Positions 35,432 to 43,120 of a stretch of 64,000 nucleotides of DNA are shown piece by piece. Position 1 is the first letter of the stretch, and each line of letters starts with the position of its first letter. The stretch lies in NCBI RefSeq assembly GCF_900143005.1, contig NZ_FRCS01000002.1, forward strand, positions 372,001 through 436,000. The letters run 5' to 3'. Position numbers and translations under genes: made by a program. Under the pieces are notes generated by a model that was given only the letters and a program-made list of their open reading frames with translations, searched no databases and was not told the DNA's origin. Origin of the DNA: Cryptosporangium aurantiacum. Lineage in GTDB: Bacteria > Actinomycetota > Actinomycetes > Mycobacteriales > Cryptosporangiaceae.

Positions 35432-37795
35432 GTGAGCACGGCGAGCCTGGCAGACCACTACCGCGCGCTGACCGACGAGCAGCTGGAACGGCTGTTCGCC
35501 GCGCGCCCGGACCTCGCCGTCCCGGTGCCGTCCGACTTCTCCGTATTGGCGCAACGTGCGCATTCCCGGATGTCGGTCGCTCGCGCGCTCGATCACCTCG
35601 ACCAGTTTCACCTGGAGGTTCTCGACGCGCTCCGGTTGGTCGGCGGCCCCGAGCACCGAGCCGACCGCAAGAAGGCCTTCGACCTTCTCTCCGGCGCGTC
35701 GGACTTCTCCGCTCACCGGGCGATCGACCACCTGGTGACGCTCGGGCTCGCCTGGCCGGACGGGGAGTCCGTGCTCCGGCTCCCGACCGTGCTCGACGAG
35801 GTCGCGTCACGCTATCCGGCGGGCCTCGGCCGTCCGGTTGCGGCTCTGGTGCAGGACGATCGCACCGAGGACCTCACGCCGATCCTCGCCGCGCTCCACC
35901 TCCCGTCGGTCCCGCAGCCCGAGGCCACCGCGCTGATCGCCGAGGCGTTCGCCGACCCGGTACGGCTGTCCGCGCTGCTGGACGCCTGTCCGCCGGAAGC
36001 GACCGCGATGCTGGAGCGGCTGGCGAACGGCGGCAACCCGGTCGGCGCGATCCGGGACGTCCGCCGCCCGGCCGATCCCACGGACGCCGACACGCCGCTG
36101 CGCTGGCTCCTCGTCCACAGCCTGCTGGTCCCGCTCGACGCCTCCACCGTCGAGCTGCCTCGCGAAGTCGGGTTGGCGTTGCGCGGGGACGCTCCGCTCG
36201 GCCCGCTGCACCCGACCGAGCCGACGCCGACCGCCACGACGGCCGCGCCGACCGACCGCGTCGACGGGGCCGGCTCCGGTCAGGTCCTCGAGGTGCTCCG
36301 GCAGACCGCGACTTTGTTGGACGCCTGCGCAGCGGAGCCGCCGCCGGTTCTCAAGGCGGGCGGCCTGGGCGTCCGCGACCTGCGACGGCTGGCGCGCACC
36401 GCGGGGATCGACGAACCGACCGCGGCGCTGCTGCTCGACGTCGCGCACGAGGCCGGTCTGCTCGCCCGGACGCCCGATGCCGATCCGACCTGGCTGCCGA
36501 CCGCGGCGTTCGACGTGTGGCAGGCCACCCCGGCGGAACGTCGCTGGGCCCAACTCGCGGGCGCCTGGCTCGCGATGGCCCGGATGCCCGCACTCGTCGG
36601 CACCCGGGACGAGCGCGACCGGGCGGTCGCTGCGCTCTCGGCCGAGGTCACCCGCTCGGCGGCGCCGACGCTGCGGGCGCAGATCCTGCAGGTGCTCGTC
36701 GAGTATCCCGGGCCGCTCAGCGAACCGGACGTGATCAGCGTCCTGGACTGGCGCGCTCCGCGGCGGGGCGGACGGCGTCGCGAAGAGGTGATCCGCGAGC
36801 AGCTCGCCGAGGCCACAACGCTGGGCATCGTCGCGCAGACCACGCTCACCCGGTACGGGCGGGCGCTCGTCACCGGCGAGGACCCGGTCCCGCTGCTCAC
36901 CGATCTGCTGCCCGAGCCGGTGGACCACGTCCTGGTGCAGGCCGACCTGACCGTGGTGGCGCCCGGCCCGCTGGAGCCCGCGTTGGCCGCCGAGATGGCG
37001 CTGGTCGCCGACGTGGAGTCGGCCGGTGGCGCCACCGTCTACCGGGTCACGCCGGAGAGCGTCCGCCGGGCGTTGGACGCCGGCCGGTCCGGCAGCGACC
37101 TGCAGACGTTCTTCGCCACCCGGTCCCGCACGCCGGTGCCGCAGTCGCTGAGCTACCTCGTCGACGACGTCGCTCGTCGGCACGGCGGGCTACGGGTCGG
37201 CGCGGCCGGCTCCTATCTCCGCACCGACGACCCGGCGTTGCTCGCCACCGTGCTCGCCGACCGGCGCTGCGTCGAGCTGAACCTGCGGCGGATCGCCGAC
37301 ACCGTGCTGGTGAGCTCCGCCTCGGTGCAGCGTGTCGTCGATCTGCTGCGTGGCTGCGGTTACGTCCCGGCAGCCGAGGACGCCGGCGGCGGACTGGTGC
37401 TCGGCTGGCCGGAGGCCAGGAGAGCGCCCGGCCGGTCGAACCGGGGCGCACCGCGGGGCGCGAGCGAGATCTCGCTCGACCACGATTACCTGGCCGGTGC
37501 GGTGGTTGCGGTCCGGCGCGGCGACGAGGCCGCCAGGGCGGCCCGCCGGGCTCCGGTGCTCAGCCAGCAGGGTGCGCCCGATCCCGGTGCGGCGCTCGGC
37601 GTCCTGCAGCAGGCGGCGCGCGACCGCGCCCGGGTCTGGTTGAGTTATGTGGACGCTCATGGCGGCGTCACCGCACGCGTGGTCCGTCCGGTCTCGGTGG
37701 GTGCCGGTTACCTCCGGGCCGAGGACGACCGCACCGAGACCGAGCACACGTTCGCCTTGCACCGCGTGGTGAGCGCGATCAGGACGCAGGAATGA
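35432..37795 (+). CDS. Helicase-associated/WYL-type regulator-like protein
   Basis: 787 residues from the GTG at 35432 (VSTASLADHYRALTDEQLE). The protein belongs to the actinobacterial helicase-associated family found next to XPB. The N-terminal half is helical with winged-helix-like segments (LDQFHLEVLDALRLVGG, LRRLARTAGIDEPTAALL). The middle has VDHVLVQADLTVVAPGPLEP, characteristic of the Helicase_C_3-like domain. The C-terminus (DRARVWLSYVDAHGGVTARVVRPVSV) is WYL-like. No helicase motifs are present. It overlaps the flavodoxin-like gene by 4 nt and lies two genes from XPB. Confidence 0.85.
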   Translation: MSTASLADHYRALTDEQLERLFAARPDLAVPVPSDFSVLAQRAHSRMSVARALDHLDQFHLEVLDALRLVGGPEHRADRKKAFDLLSGASDFSAHRAIDHLVTLGLAWPDGESVLRLPTVLDEVASRYPAGLGRPVAALVQDDRTEDLTPILAALHLPSVPQPEATALIAEAFADPVRLSALLDACPPEATAMLERLANGGNPVGAIRDVRRPADPTDADTPLRWLLVHSLLVPLDASTVELPREVGLALRGDAPLGPLHPTEPTPTATTAAPTDRVDGAGSGQVLEVLRQTATLLDACAAEPPPVLKAGGLGVRDLRRLARTAGIDEPTAALLLDVAHEAGLLARTPDADPTWLPTAAFDVWQATPAERRWAQLAGAWLAMARMPALVGTRDERDRAVAALSAEVTRSAAPTLRAQILQVLVEYPGPLSEPDVISVLDWRAPRRGGRRREEVIREQLAEATTLGIVAQTTLTRYGRALVTGEDPVPLLTDLLPEPVDHVLVQADLTVVAPGPLEPALAAEMALVADVESAGGATVYRVTPESVRRALDAGRSGSDLQTFFATRSRTPVPQSLSYLVDDVARRHGGLRVGAAGSYLRTDDPALLATVLADRRCVELNLRRIADTVLVSSASVQRVVDLLRGCGYVPAAEDAGGGLVLGWPEARRAPGRSNRGAPRGASEISLDHDYLAGAVVAVRRGDEAARAARRAPVLSQQGAPDPGAALGVLQQAARDRARVWLSYVDAHGGVTARVVRPVSVGAGYLRAEDDRTETEHTFALHRVVSAIRTQE

Positions 37796-38244
37796 GCACG
37801 CTGCTGGTCGTTCACCACACGACGTCGCCGGCGACCCAGGAGTTGCTGGAGGCGGTGCTCGCCGGTGCCCGCACCGACGAGATCGAAGGGGTCGACGTGG
37901 TGGCCCGGCCCGCGCTGGCCGCCACCGTTCCCGACGCGCTGGCCGCGGACGGCGTCCTGCTCGGAACACCCGCGAACATCGGGTACATGTCCGGCGCGCT
38001 CAAGCACTTCTTCGACCAGATCTACTACCCGTGCCTGGACGCGAAGGCCGGGACGCCGTTCGGCGTCTGGGTGCACGGCAACAACGACACCAGCGGCGCG
38101 CTGCGCGGCATCGAGACGATCACCACCGGCCTGGGCTGGCAGCAGGTGGCCGCACCGGTGACGATCACCGGGGCACCTGACAAGGCCGCCCGCGAAGCGT
38201 GCTGGGAACTCGGCGCGACGGTGGCCGCGAGCCTGACGACCTAG
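37792..38244 (+). CDS. Flavodoxin-like protein
   Basis: 150 residues. The fold is flavodoxin-like: MSTLLVVHHTTSPATQELLEAV gives the phosphate-binding loop (TTSPAT), DGVLLGTPANIGYMSGALKHFFDQ the second flavin loop, and GVWVHGNNDTSGALRGIETI the third. It probably binds FMN and reduces quinones or acts in electron transfer. The ATG overlaps the stop of the preceding gene by 4 nt. Its end overlaps the convergent L,D-transpeptidase gene by 4 nt. Confidence 0.85.
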   Translation: MSTLLVVHHTTSPATQELLEAVLAGARTDEIEGVDVVARPALAATVPDALAADGVLLGTPANIGYMSGALKHFFDQIYYPCLDAKAGTPFGVWVHGNNDTSGALRGIETITTGLGWQQVAAPVTITGAPDKAAREACWELGATVAASLTT

Positions 38245-39101
38245 GTTCCGGCGCGGTGGCCGAAGACGCGTACCTCGGTGCCGACGTCGGTCAGGCCGTA
38301 CACCGTCTTCGCGTCACCGGCCAGCAGGTTCACGCACCCGTGCGAGCCGTCGTCGGGGTCGGTGTACAGCGACGTGTCGGTCGCGTGCAGCCCGAAGTCC
38401 TCGAAGAATCGCTGCCAGTACGGCAACTTCGTCCCGTACTCGCTGGAGACCGTCTCTACTTTCTTCTCGGTGATCTCGTACTCGCCGGTCGGCGTCGCCA
38501 GGCCGGGGCCGCCGGTCCGGACGACGACCGGCGCGAAGATTACCGAACCGTCGCGCATCACCCAGAGCGTCTGGTGGCTCAGGTCGACGCAGACCGTCGT
38601 TTTGTCGGTCTCGGCGCCACAGGACGCCGGCGTCGACTTGTAGAGCCGGTCGGCGACCTCGGCCGTGGTTTCGTCGGCGATCCCGGTGGCGGTCGGCAGC
38701 GCGACCGCGGCCTGGAACTTCTTGATCACCGCGCAGTCGGCGGCGTCCTGCTTGGCGTCCATCGTGATCTGGCCGAAGCGGGCGGCCTGGGTGGACAGGT
38801 ACCGCTCGACACGGGCCTGGCCCGTACCGGTGCGGCCACAGTTGCCGCCGGAGCGGGACGCGCGCTCGTCGCTGGTGCGCGCCGGAGCCGCGAGGTCGAT
38901 CTGGGCCGAGTCGCTGCCTGCGGTGTCGTGCCCGACCATCGAGACCGCGCCGTACGAGATGCTGCCCGCGACCGCTGCGGCGGCTACCCCGGCGAAGGCG
39001 ACCTTCGCCGCGCGGCTGACCGGGTTCTCCCGCCGCCGCCGACCCCGGGTACGGGTGTGCTTTCCGCGTGGCGCTTCCTCAGCGAGATAGACGTACTCCA
39101 T
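38241..39101 (-). CDS. L,D-transpeptidase (YkuD), membrane-anchored
   Basis: 286 residues from the ATG at 39101; a GTG at 39134 after TAACCT would add 11 and could be leaderless. A basic cytoplasmic N-terminus (RTRGRRRRENPVSR) precedes one transmembrane helix. A central region with NCGRTGTGQARVERYLS to IADETTAEVADRLY looks like a peptidoglycan-binding-type helical domain. The YkuD catalytic domain follows, with WVMRDGSVIFAPVVVRTGG, ATPTGEYEI, and the active-site motif SDGSHGCVNL-like DDGSHGCVNLL. It should form 3-3 cross-links or attach proteins to peptidoglycan outside the cell. Confidence 0.92.
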   Translation of the reverse strand: MEYVYLAEEAPRGKHTRTRGRRRRENPVSRAAKVAFAGVAAAAVAGSISYGAVSMVGHDTAGSDSAQIDLAAPARTSDERASRSGGNCGRTGTGQARVERYLSTQAARFGQITMDAKQDAADCAVIKKFQAAVALPTATGIADETTAEVADRLYKSTPASCGAETDKTTVCVDLSHQTLWVMRDGSVIFAPVVVRTGGPGLATPTGEYEITEKKVETVSSEYGTKLPYWQRFFEDFGLHATDTSLYTDPDDGSHGCVNLLAGDAKTVYGLTDVGTEVRVFGHRAGT

Positions 39102-39219
39102 GGTGTCGGCTGAGGATGAATGTCGTCCGGGCACGGACCGAAGGTTACGCGGGCGTCACAGCAAATGCCGACTCTCCGCTGCATTCCGTCCTGACACACA
39201 CGTATCTGTGCAGGTCAAC

Positions 39220-39231
39220 TCACACGTGTGA
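39220..39231. promoter_or_regulatory. Perfect palindrome in the transpeptidase-XPB spacer
   Basis: TCACACGTGTGA is a perfect 12-bp palindrome in the 273-bp divergent spacer, about 119 bp from the transpeptidase start and 144 bp from the XPB start. It resembles a CRP-type half-site pair with the spacer collapsed, so it is not a normal CRP site. Confidence 0.35.
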
Positions 39232-39374
39232 CAGTGCGCACGACGCATCGCGTGGAAACCCGGTAACGCTCTGCGGTTGAACGAGTGATTCATCCCGGCG
39301 GCCGGTACCTGCGGTGCACCCGAACAGGAGGGACACTGGATACTTGCCGTGAAGTCCCCTCGAGAGGTGTTCCC

Positions 39375-41036
39375 GTGCCCAACGGTCCACTGATCGTCCA
39401 GTCGGACAAGACCCTGCTGCTGGAGACCGACCACCCCGACGCGTCGGCCTGCCGGATGGCGATCGCCCCGTTCGCGGAACTCGAGCGGGCTCCGGAGCAC
39501 GTCCACACCTACCGTCTGACCCCGCTCGGCCTGTGGAACGCCCGCGCCGCGGGCCACGACGCCGAGTCGGTGGTGGACGCCCTGGTGCGCTACTCGCGCT
39601 ACCCGGTGCCGCACGCCCTGCTGGTCGACGTCGCCGACACGATGGACCGCTACGGCCGCCTTCAGCTGCTGAACTCGCCGGTACACGGCCTGGTGCTGCA
39701 CGCACTGGACCGGGCGGTCCTGGTGGAGATCACCCGGAACAAGAAGGTCTCCCCGATGCTCGGGGCGAAGCTCGACGACGACACGGTGGCCGTCCACCCG
39801 TCCGAGCGCGGCCGCCTCAAGCAGGTCCTGCTGAAGGTCGGGTGGCCGGCCGAGGACCTCGCCGGTTACGTCGACGGCGAGTCGCACCCGATCGAGCTGG
39901 CTCAGAACGGCTGGACGCTGCGCTCCTACCAGCAGGAGGCGGTGGAGAACTTCTGGGCCGGCGGCTCCGGCGTCGTGGTGCTGCCGTGCGGTGCGGGCAA
40001 GACGCTGGTCGGCGCGGCGGCGATGGCCGAGGCGAAGGCGACGACGCTGATCCTGGTGACGAACACGGTCGCCGGGCGGCAGTGGAAGCGCGAGCTGGTC
40101 GCGCGGACGTCGCTGACCGAGGACGAGATCGGCGAGTACTCCGGCGAGCGCAAGGAGATCCGCCCGGTAACGATCGCGACCTACCAGGTGATGACGTCTC
40201 GCAAGGGCGGCGAATACCGGCACCTGGAGCTGTTCGGCGCGCGCGACTGGGGCCTGATCGTCTACGACGAGGTGCACCTGCTCCCGGCGCCGATCTTCCG
40301 GCTCACCGCCGACCTGCAGTCCCGCCGCCGGCTCGGCCTGACCGCGACGCTGGTCCGGGAGGACGGCCGCGAGGGTGACGTGTTCTCGCTGATCGGCCCC
40401 AAGCGGTACGACGCTCCGTGGAAGGACATCGAGGCTCAGGGCTGGATCGCGCCTGCCGAGTGCGTCGAGGTTCGCGTCACGATGACCGACGCCGAGCGCA
40501 TGACGTACGCGGTCGCCGAGCCGGAGGAGCGGTACCGGGTCTGCGCGACCGCGCGGACGAAGATGCCGGTCATCCGCAAGCTGGTGGAGAAGCACAAGGG
40601 TGAGCAGGTGCTGGTGATCGGTGCCTACCTCGACCAACTGGACGAGATCTCCGCCGAGCTGGAAGCACCGGTGATCGAGGGCAAGACCACGAACAAGGAG
40701 CGCGAGCGGCTGTTCGAGGCCTTCCGCCAGGGCGAGATCAACACGCTGGTCGTCTCCAAGGTCGCGAACTTCTCGATCGACCTGCCGGAGGCCGCGGTCG
40801 CGATCCAGATCTCCGGGACGTTCGGATCACGCCAGGAAGAGGCGCAGCGGCTGGGACGCGTGCTGCGTCCGAAGGCCGACGGGCGGCAGGCGCACTTCTA
40901 CACGGTGGTCAGCCGCGACAGCCTGGACGCCGACTACGCGGCCCACCGGCAGCGGTTCCTGGCCGAGCAGGGTTACGCGTACACGATCGTGGACGCCGAC
41001 GACGTGATCGGTCCGCCGCTGCCCGACGTGGGCTGA
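39375..41036 (+). CDS. DNA repair helicase XPB
   Basis: 553 residues. This is bacterial XPB, a superfamily 2, 3'-5' DNA helicase. The N-terminal part (PNGPLIVQSDKTLLLETDH) is the damage-recognition-like domain; Walker A is VVLPCGAGKTLVG, motif II VYDEVHLLP, motif III GLTATLVREDG, and motifs V-VI VVSKVANFSIDLPEA and QRLGRVLRPKADG. An RED-like loop is present as VREDGREGD. The GTG at 39375 has GAGAGG upstream; the region back to 39285 is non-coding in character. Its role is DNA unwinding, probably in repair. It is followed by a strong terminator. Confidence 0.94.
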   Translation: MPNGPLIVQSDKTLLLETDHPDASACRMAIAPFAELERAPEHVHTYRLTPLGLWNARAAGHDAESVVDALVRYSRYPVPHALLVDVADTMDRYGRLQLLNSPVHGLVLHALDRAVLVEITRNKKVSPMLGAKLDDDTVAVHPSERGRLKQVLLKVGWPAEDLAGYVDGESHPIELAQNGWTLRSYQQEAVENFWAGGSGVVVLPCGAGKTLVGAAAMAEAKATTLILVTNTVAGRQWKRELVARTSLTEDEIGEYSGERKEIRPVTIATYQVMTSRKGGEYRHLELFGARDWGLIVYDEVHLLPAPIFRLTADLQSRRRLGLTATLVREDGREGDVFSLIGPKRYDAPWKDIEAQGWIAPAECVEVRVTMTDAERMTYAVAEPEERYRVCATARTKMPVIRKLVEKHKGEQVLVIGAYLDQLDEISAELEAPVIEGKTTNKERERLFEAFRQGEINTLVVSKVANFSIDLPEAAVAIQISGTFGSRQEEAQRLGRVLRPKADGRQAHFYTVVSRDSLDADYAAHRQRFLAEQGYAYTIVDADDVIGPPLPDVG

Positions 41037-41050
41037 GCGCCGAACGGCTG

Positions 41051-41098
41051 GTGGCGCTGGTGAGCGGGTCCGTCAATGGACCGGTCCACCAGCGCCAC
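41051..41098. terminator. XPB terminator
   Basis: A perfect 12-bp outer stem (41051-41062 with 41087-41098) holds an inner GGTCC/GGACC stem. It lies 14 bp past the XPB stop and also beyond the stop of the convergent small ORF, so it can work in both directions. Confidence 0.8.
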
Positions 41099-41119
41099 TA
41101 TTTTCGCCTCACGAGCTGC

Positions 41120-41263
41120 TCAGCGTATCGAGGGTGTCGTTCCGAGCCGATACCGCTCAGCCTCGCTCATCGGACGCCAATCCATCCCGTCCCGGCTGTC
41201 CGCACCGATCCACGGAGCGAGCAGCGTGAGCGCGGTCAGCAGGAGAATCATCACCAACATCAC
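41120..41263 (-). CDS. 47-residue single-helix membrane protein
   Basis: A short minus-strand ORF begins at the GTG at 41263 (or the ATG at 41260), 9 nt after AAGAGG. The product starts VMLVMILLLTALTLLAPWIGA, one transmembrane helix, followed by a polar tail with DSRDGMDWRPMSEAERYRL. The layout (hydrophobic helix, then DSRDG..W) resembles small actinobacterial membrane proteins. It sits between the XPB terminator and the divergent MocR gene, with room for its own promoter. No function can be given. Confidence 0.55.
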   Translation of the reverse strand: MMLVMILLLTALTLLAPWIGADSRDGMDWRPMSEAERYRLGTTPSIR

Positions 41264-41317
41264 GGTCCACCGCCTCTTACCAGTCCAGTCAACTAGTATT
41301 GGCCCGACCCGGTTCGT

Positions 41318-41337
41318 AAGTGAACCGGTCCAACACC
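41318..41337. promoter_or_regulatory. Candidate MocR operator
   Basis: CCGGTTC and GAACCGG form a perfect 7-bp inverted repeat around a 6-bp spacer, about 40-60 bp before the ATG at 41376. A TAGTAT hexamer is nearby upstream. MocR/GntR regulators commonly bind such sites in their own promoter; binding here is inferred. Confidence 0.45.
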
Positions 41338-41375
41338 CCGATCATGGGTGCCAGTCGACCGAATGGACAGTGCCA

Positions 41376-42899
41376 ATGACCGTCGAGGTGGACCGTTATT
41401 CAGGCGGCGACGACCGGGCCAACGACGAGGCTCGGCTGCTCGACGTACTGAACGACTGGTCGGTCGGCGACGGTCCGCTCTACCAGCAACTCGCGGACGC
41501 GATCCGCCGCGGCATCGCGGAGGGCGCGCTTCCGGCGGGCAGCGCGCTACCGGCCGAGCGGCGTCTCGCATCCGTGCTGGCCGTGAGCCGGGCCACCGTC
41601 GTCGCCGCCTACGACCAGCTCCGCGGCGAGGGCGCGGTGGAGAGCAGGCGCGGGAGCGGGACGCGCATCGCGCGGACCGCGCGGGCCAGCCGGCTCCCTG
41701 GTGGGGACGGCCGGGTGCCCGGCGGCAACTCCGCGCAGCTGTTCCAGCGGTTGATCGACGGACCAGGCACCGTGCTGTCGCTGGCGTCCGCCGCGGGCAG
41801 TGCCGACGCCGTCATCCCGGTCGCTCTCGACGAGGTGGCCCGGCACGACCTGGCCGAAGCGATGCTCGACCCCGGCTACCAGCCGCACGGGCTCGCGCGG
41901 CTCCGCGACACGATCGCCGGCTACCTGACCCGGATCGGTCTGCCGAGTACTCCGGCCGAGATCCTGGTGACGACCGGCGCGCACCAGGCGGTCGACCTGG
42001 TCGCCCAGCTGTACCTGCGGCCGGGCTCCCGGGTCGCGGTCGAGGCGCCGGGCTGGCCCGCGTGTTACGACGTGTTCCGGGCCGCCGGAGCGACGCTGGT
42101 GCCGGTCCCGATCGACCAGGACGGCGTCCGGCCGGAGGCGCTGGCCGCGATCCTCGACGAGACGCCGGTCGACCTCGTCTACCTGATGCCGACGTTCCAC
42201 AACCCGACCGGCGCGCTGCTCTCCGCGGCGCGGCGGCGCCGGATCGTCGAGCTGGCGGCCGAGCACGACGTCGTCGTGGTCTCCGACGACACGCTGGCGG
42301 GCGTGAGCCTCGGTCACGAGGTGCCGCCGCCGCTCCCGGCCTTCGCCGCCGCGGCCGGCGATCGGTCGGTCAGCCTGATCCAGCTCGGTTCGCTGTCGAA
42401 GTCGGTCTGGGGTGGTCTCCGGGTGGGCTGGGCGCGGGCCTCGGCCGACGTGATCAGCCGGCTCGCGCGGCGCAAGGCTCTGGCCGACCTCGGCTCGCCG
42501 ATCATCGACCAGCTGGTCGCCGCGCGGATCGTCCCGGAGCTGGAAGCGCTGGTCCGGCGACGCGTGCCGGAGCGGCAGGCCCAGCTCGCGACTGCCGAGT
42601 CGCTGCTGGCCGAGTATCTGCCCAGCTGGCGCTGGCAGACGCCGGTCGGCGGACCGTGCCTCTGGGTGGAGCTGCCCGACGTCGACGCGGCGGTGTTCGC
42701 CCAGGTCGCGCTGCGACACGGCGTCGAGGCGATCCCGGGGCGTTCGATGGACCTCTCCGGCAACCACGACTCGTTCCTGCGGCTGCCCTACTGCTTCGGC
42801 GACGAGTTCCTCACCGAGGTCGTCCGCCGGCTCGCCACCGCCTGGGCAGAACTCGACCGACACGGACCGTGGGAACCGCGGTTGCGCCCCGTGGTGTGA
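41376..42899 (+). CDS. MocR-type regulator (GntR-aminotransferase fusion)
   Basis: 507 residues. The N-terminal GntR winged helix (about 30-100) has PLYQQLADAIRRGIAEGALPAGSALP and LAVSRATVVAAYDQLRGEGAVE with SRRGSGTRI. The remaining residues are a fold-type I aminotransferase domain: ILVTTGAHQAVDLVAQL, YLMPTFHNPTGALL, and the PLP lysine in LGSLSKSVWGGLRVGW. MocR proteins sense PLP-linked amines or vitamin B6. No target gene is adjacent, except possibly the divergent small ORF. The ATG at 41376 begins MTVEVDRYSGGDD. Confidence 0.92.
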   Translation: MTVEVDRYSGGDDRANDEARLLDVLNDWSVGDGPLYQQLADAIRRGIAEGALPAGSALPAERRLASVLAVSRATVVAAYDQLRGEGAVESRRGSGTRIARTARASRLPGGDGRVPGGNSAQLFQRLIDGPGTVLSLASAAGSADAVIPVALDEVARHDLAEAMLDPGYQPHGLARLRDTIAGYLTRIGLPSTPAEILVTTGAHQAVDLVAQLYLRPGSRVAVEAPGWPACYDVFRAAGATLVPVPIDQDGVRPEALAAILDETPVDLVYLMPTFHNPTGALLSAARRRRIVELAAEHDVVVVSDDTLAGVSLGHEVPPPLPAFAAAAGDRSVSLIQLGSLSKSVWGGLRVGWARASADVISRLARRKALADLGSPIIDQLVAARIVPELEALVRRRVPERQAQLATAESLLAEYLPSWRWQTPVGGPCLWVELPDVDAAVFAQVALRHGVEAIPGRSMDLSGNHDSFLRLPYCFGDEFLTEVVRRLATAWAELDRHGPWEPRLRPVV

Positions 42900-43039
42900 C
42901 GCACAGAAATCATTTCGTATTGTCATCGCGATGCGCGAATCGCCGTTAACATCTTGCCCCAACGGCTGAGAGGATAAGCACCACCGACCGGTGGCACCGA
43001 GGCTGTGGCCTGGGGTTCCCCAAAGCACCGCCAGCGCGT

Positions 43040-43055
43040 GTTACCCCGTGGTAAC
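43040..43055. promoter_or_regulatory. Dyad before the DUF3068 gene
   Basis: GTTACC-CCGT-GGTAAC lies 66-81 bp before the ATG. Its half-sites equal those of the MarR operator at 7510-7526, but the spacer is 4 bp, not 3. A small TGGGG/CCCCA hairpin sits just upstream. Confidence 0.35.
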
Positions 43056-43120
43056 TTTCCTCTCTCCAGAATCGTGACGGGCATCACCACTCGCGCCGAC
43101 TTCAATTTCCGGGGGAAGCC

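Noticed and set aside
39220-39231. CRP/cAMP binding site
   Set aside because: The TCACACGTGTGA palindrome lacks the 6-bp spacer between TGTGA and TCACA half-sites and has them in the reverse order.
42900-43120. Possible riboswitch (c-di-AMP or TPP type) before the DUF3068 gene
   Set aside because: GGCTGAGAGGATAA and small hairpins look suggestive, but the conserved cores of neither family are present; only the dyad at 43040 was kept.
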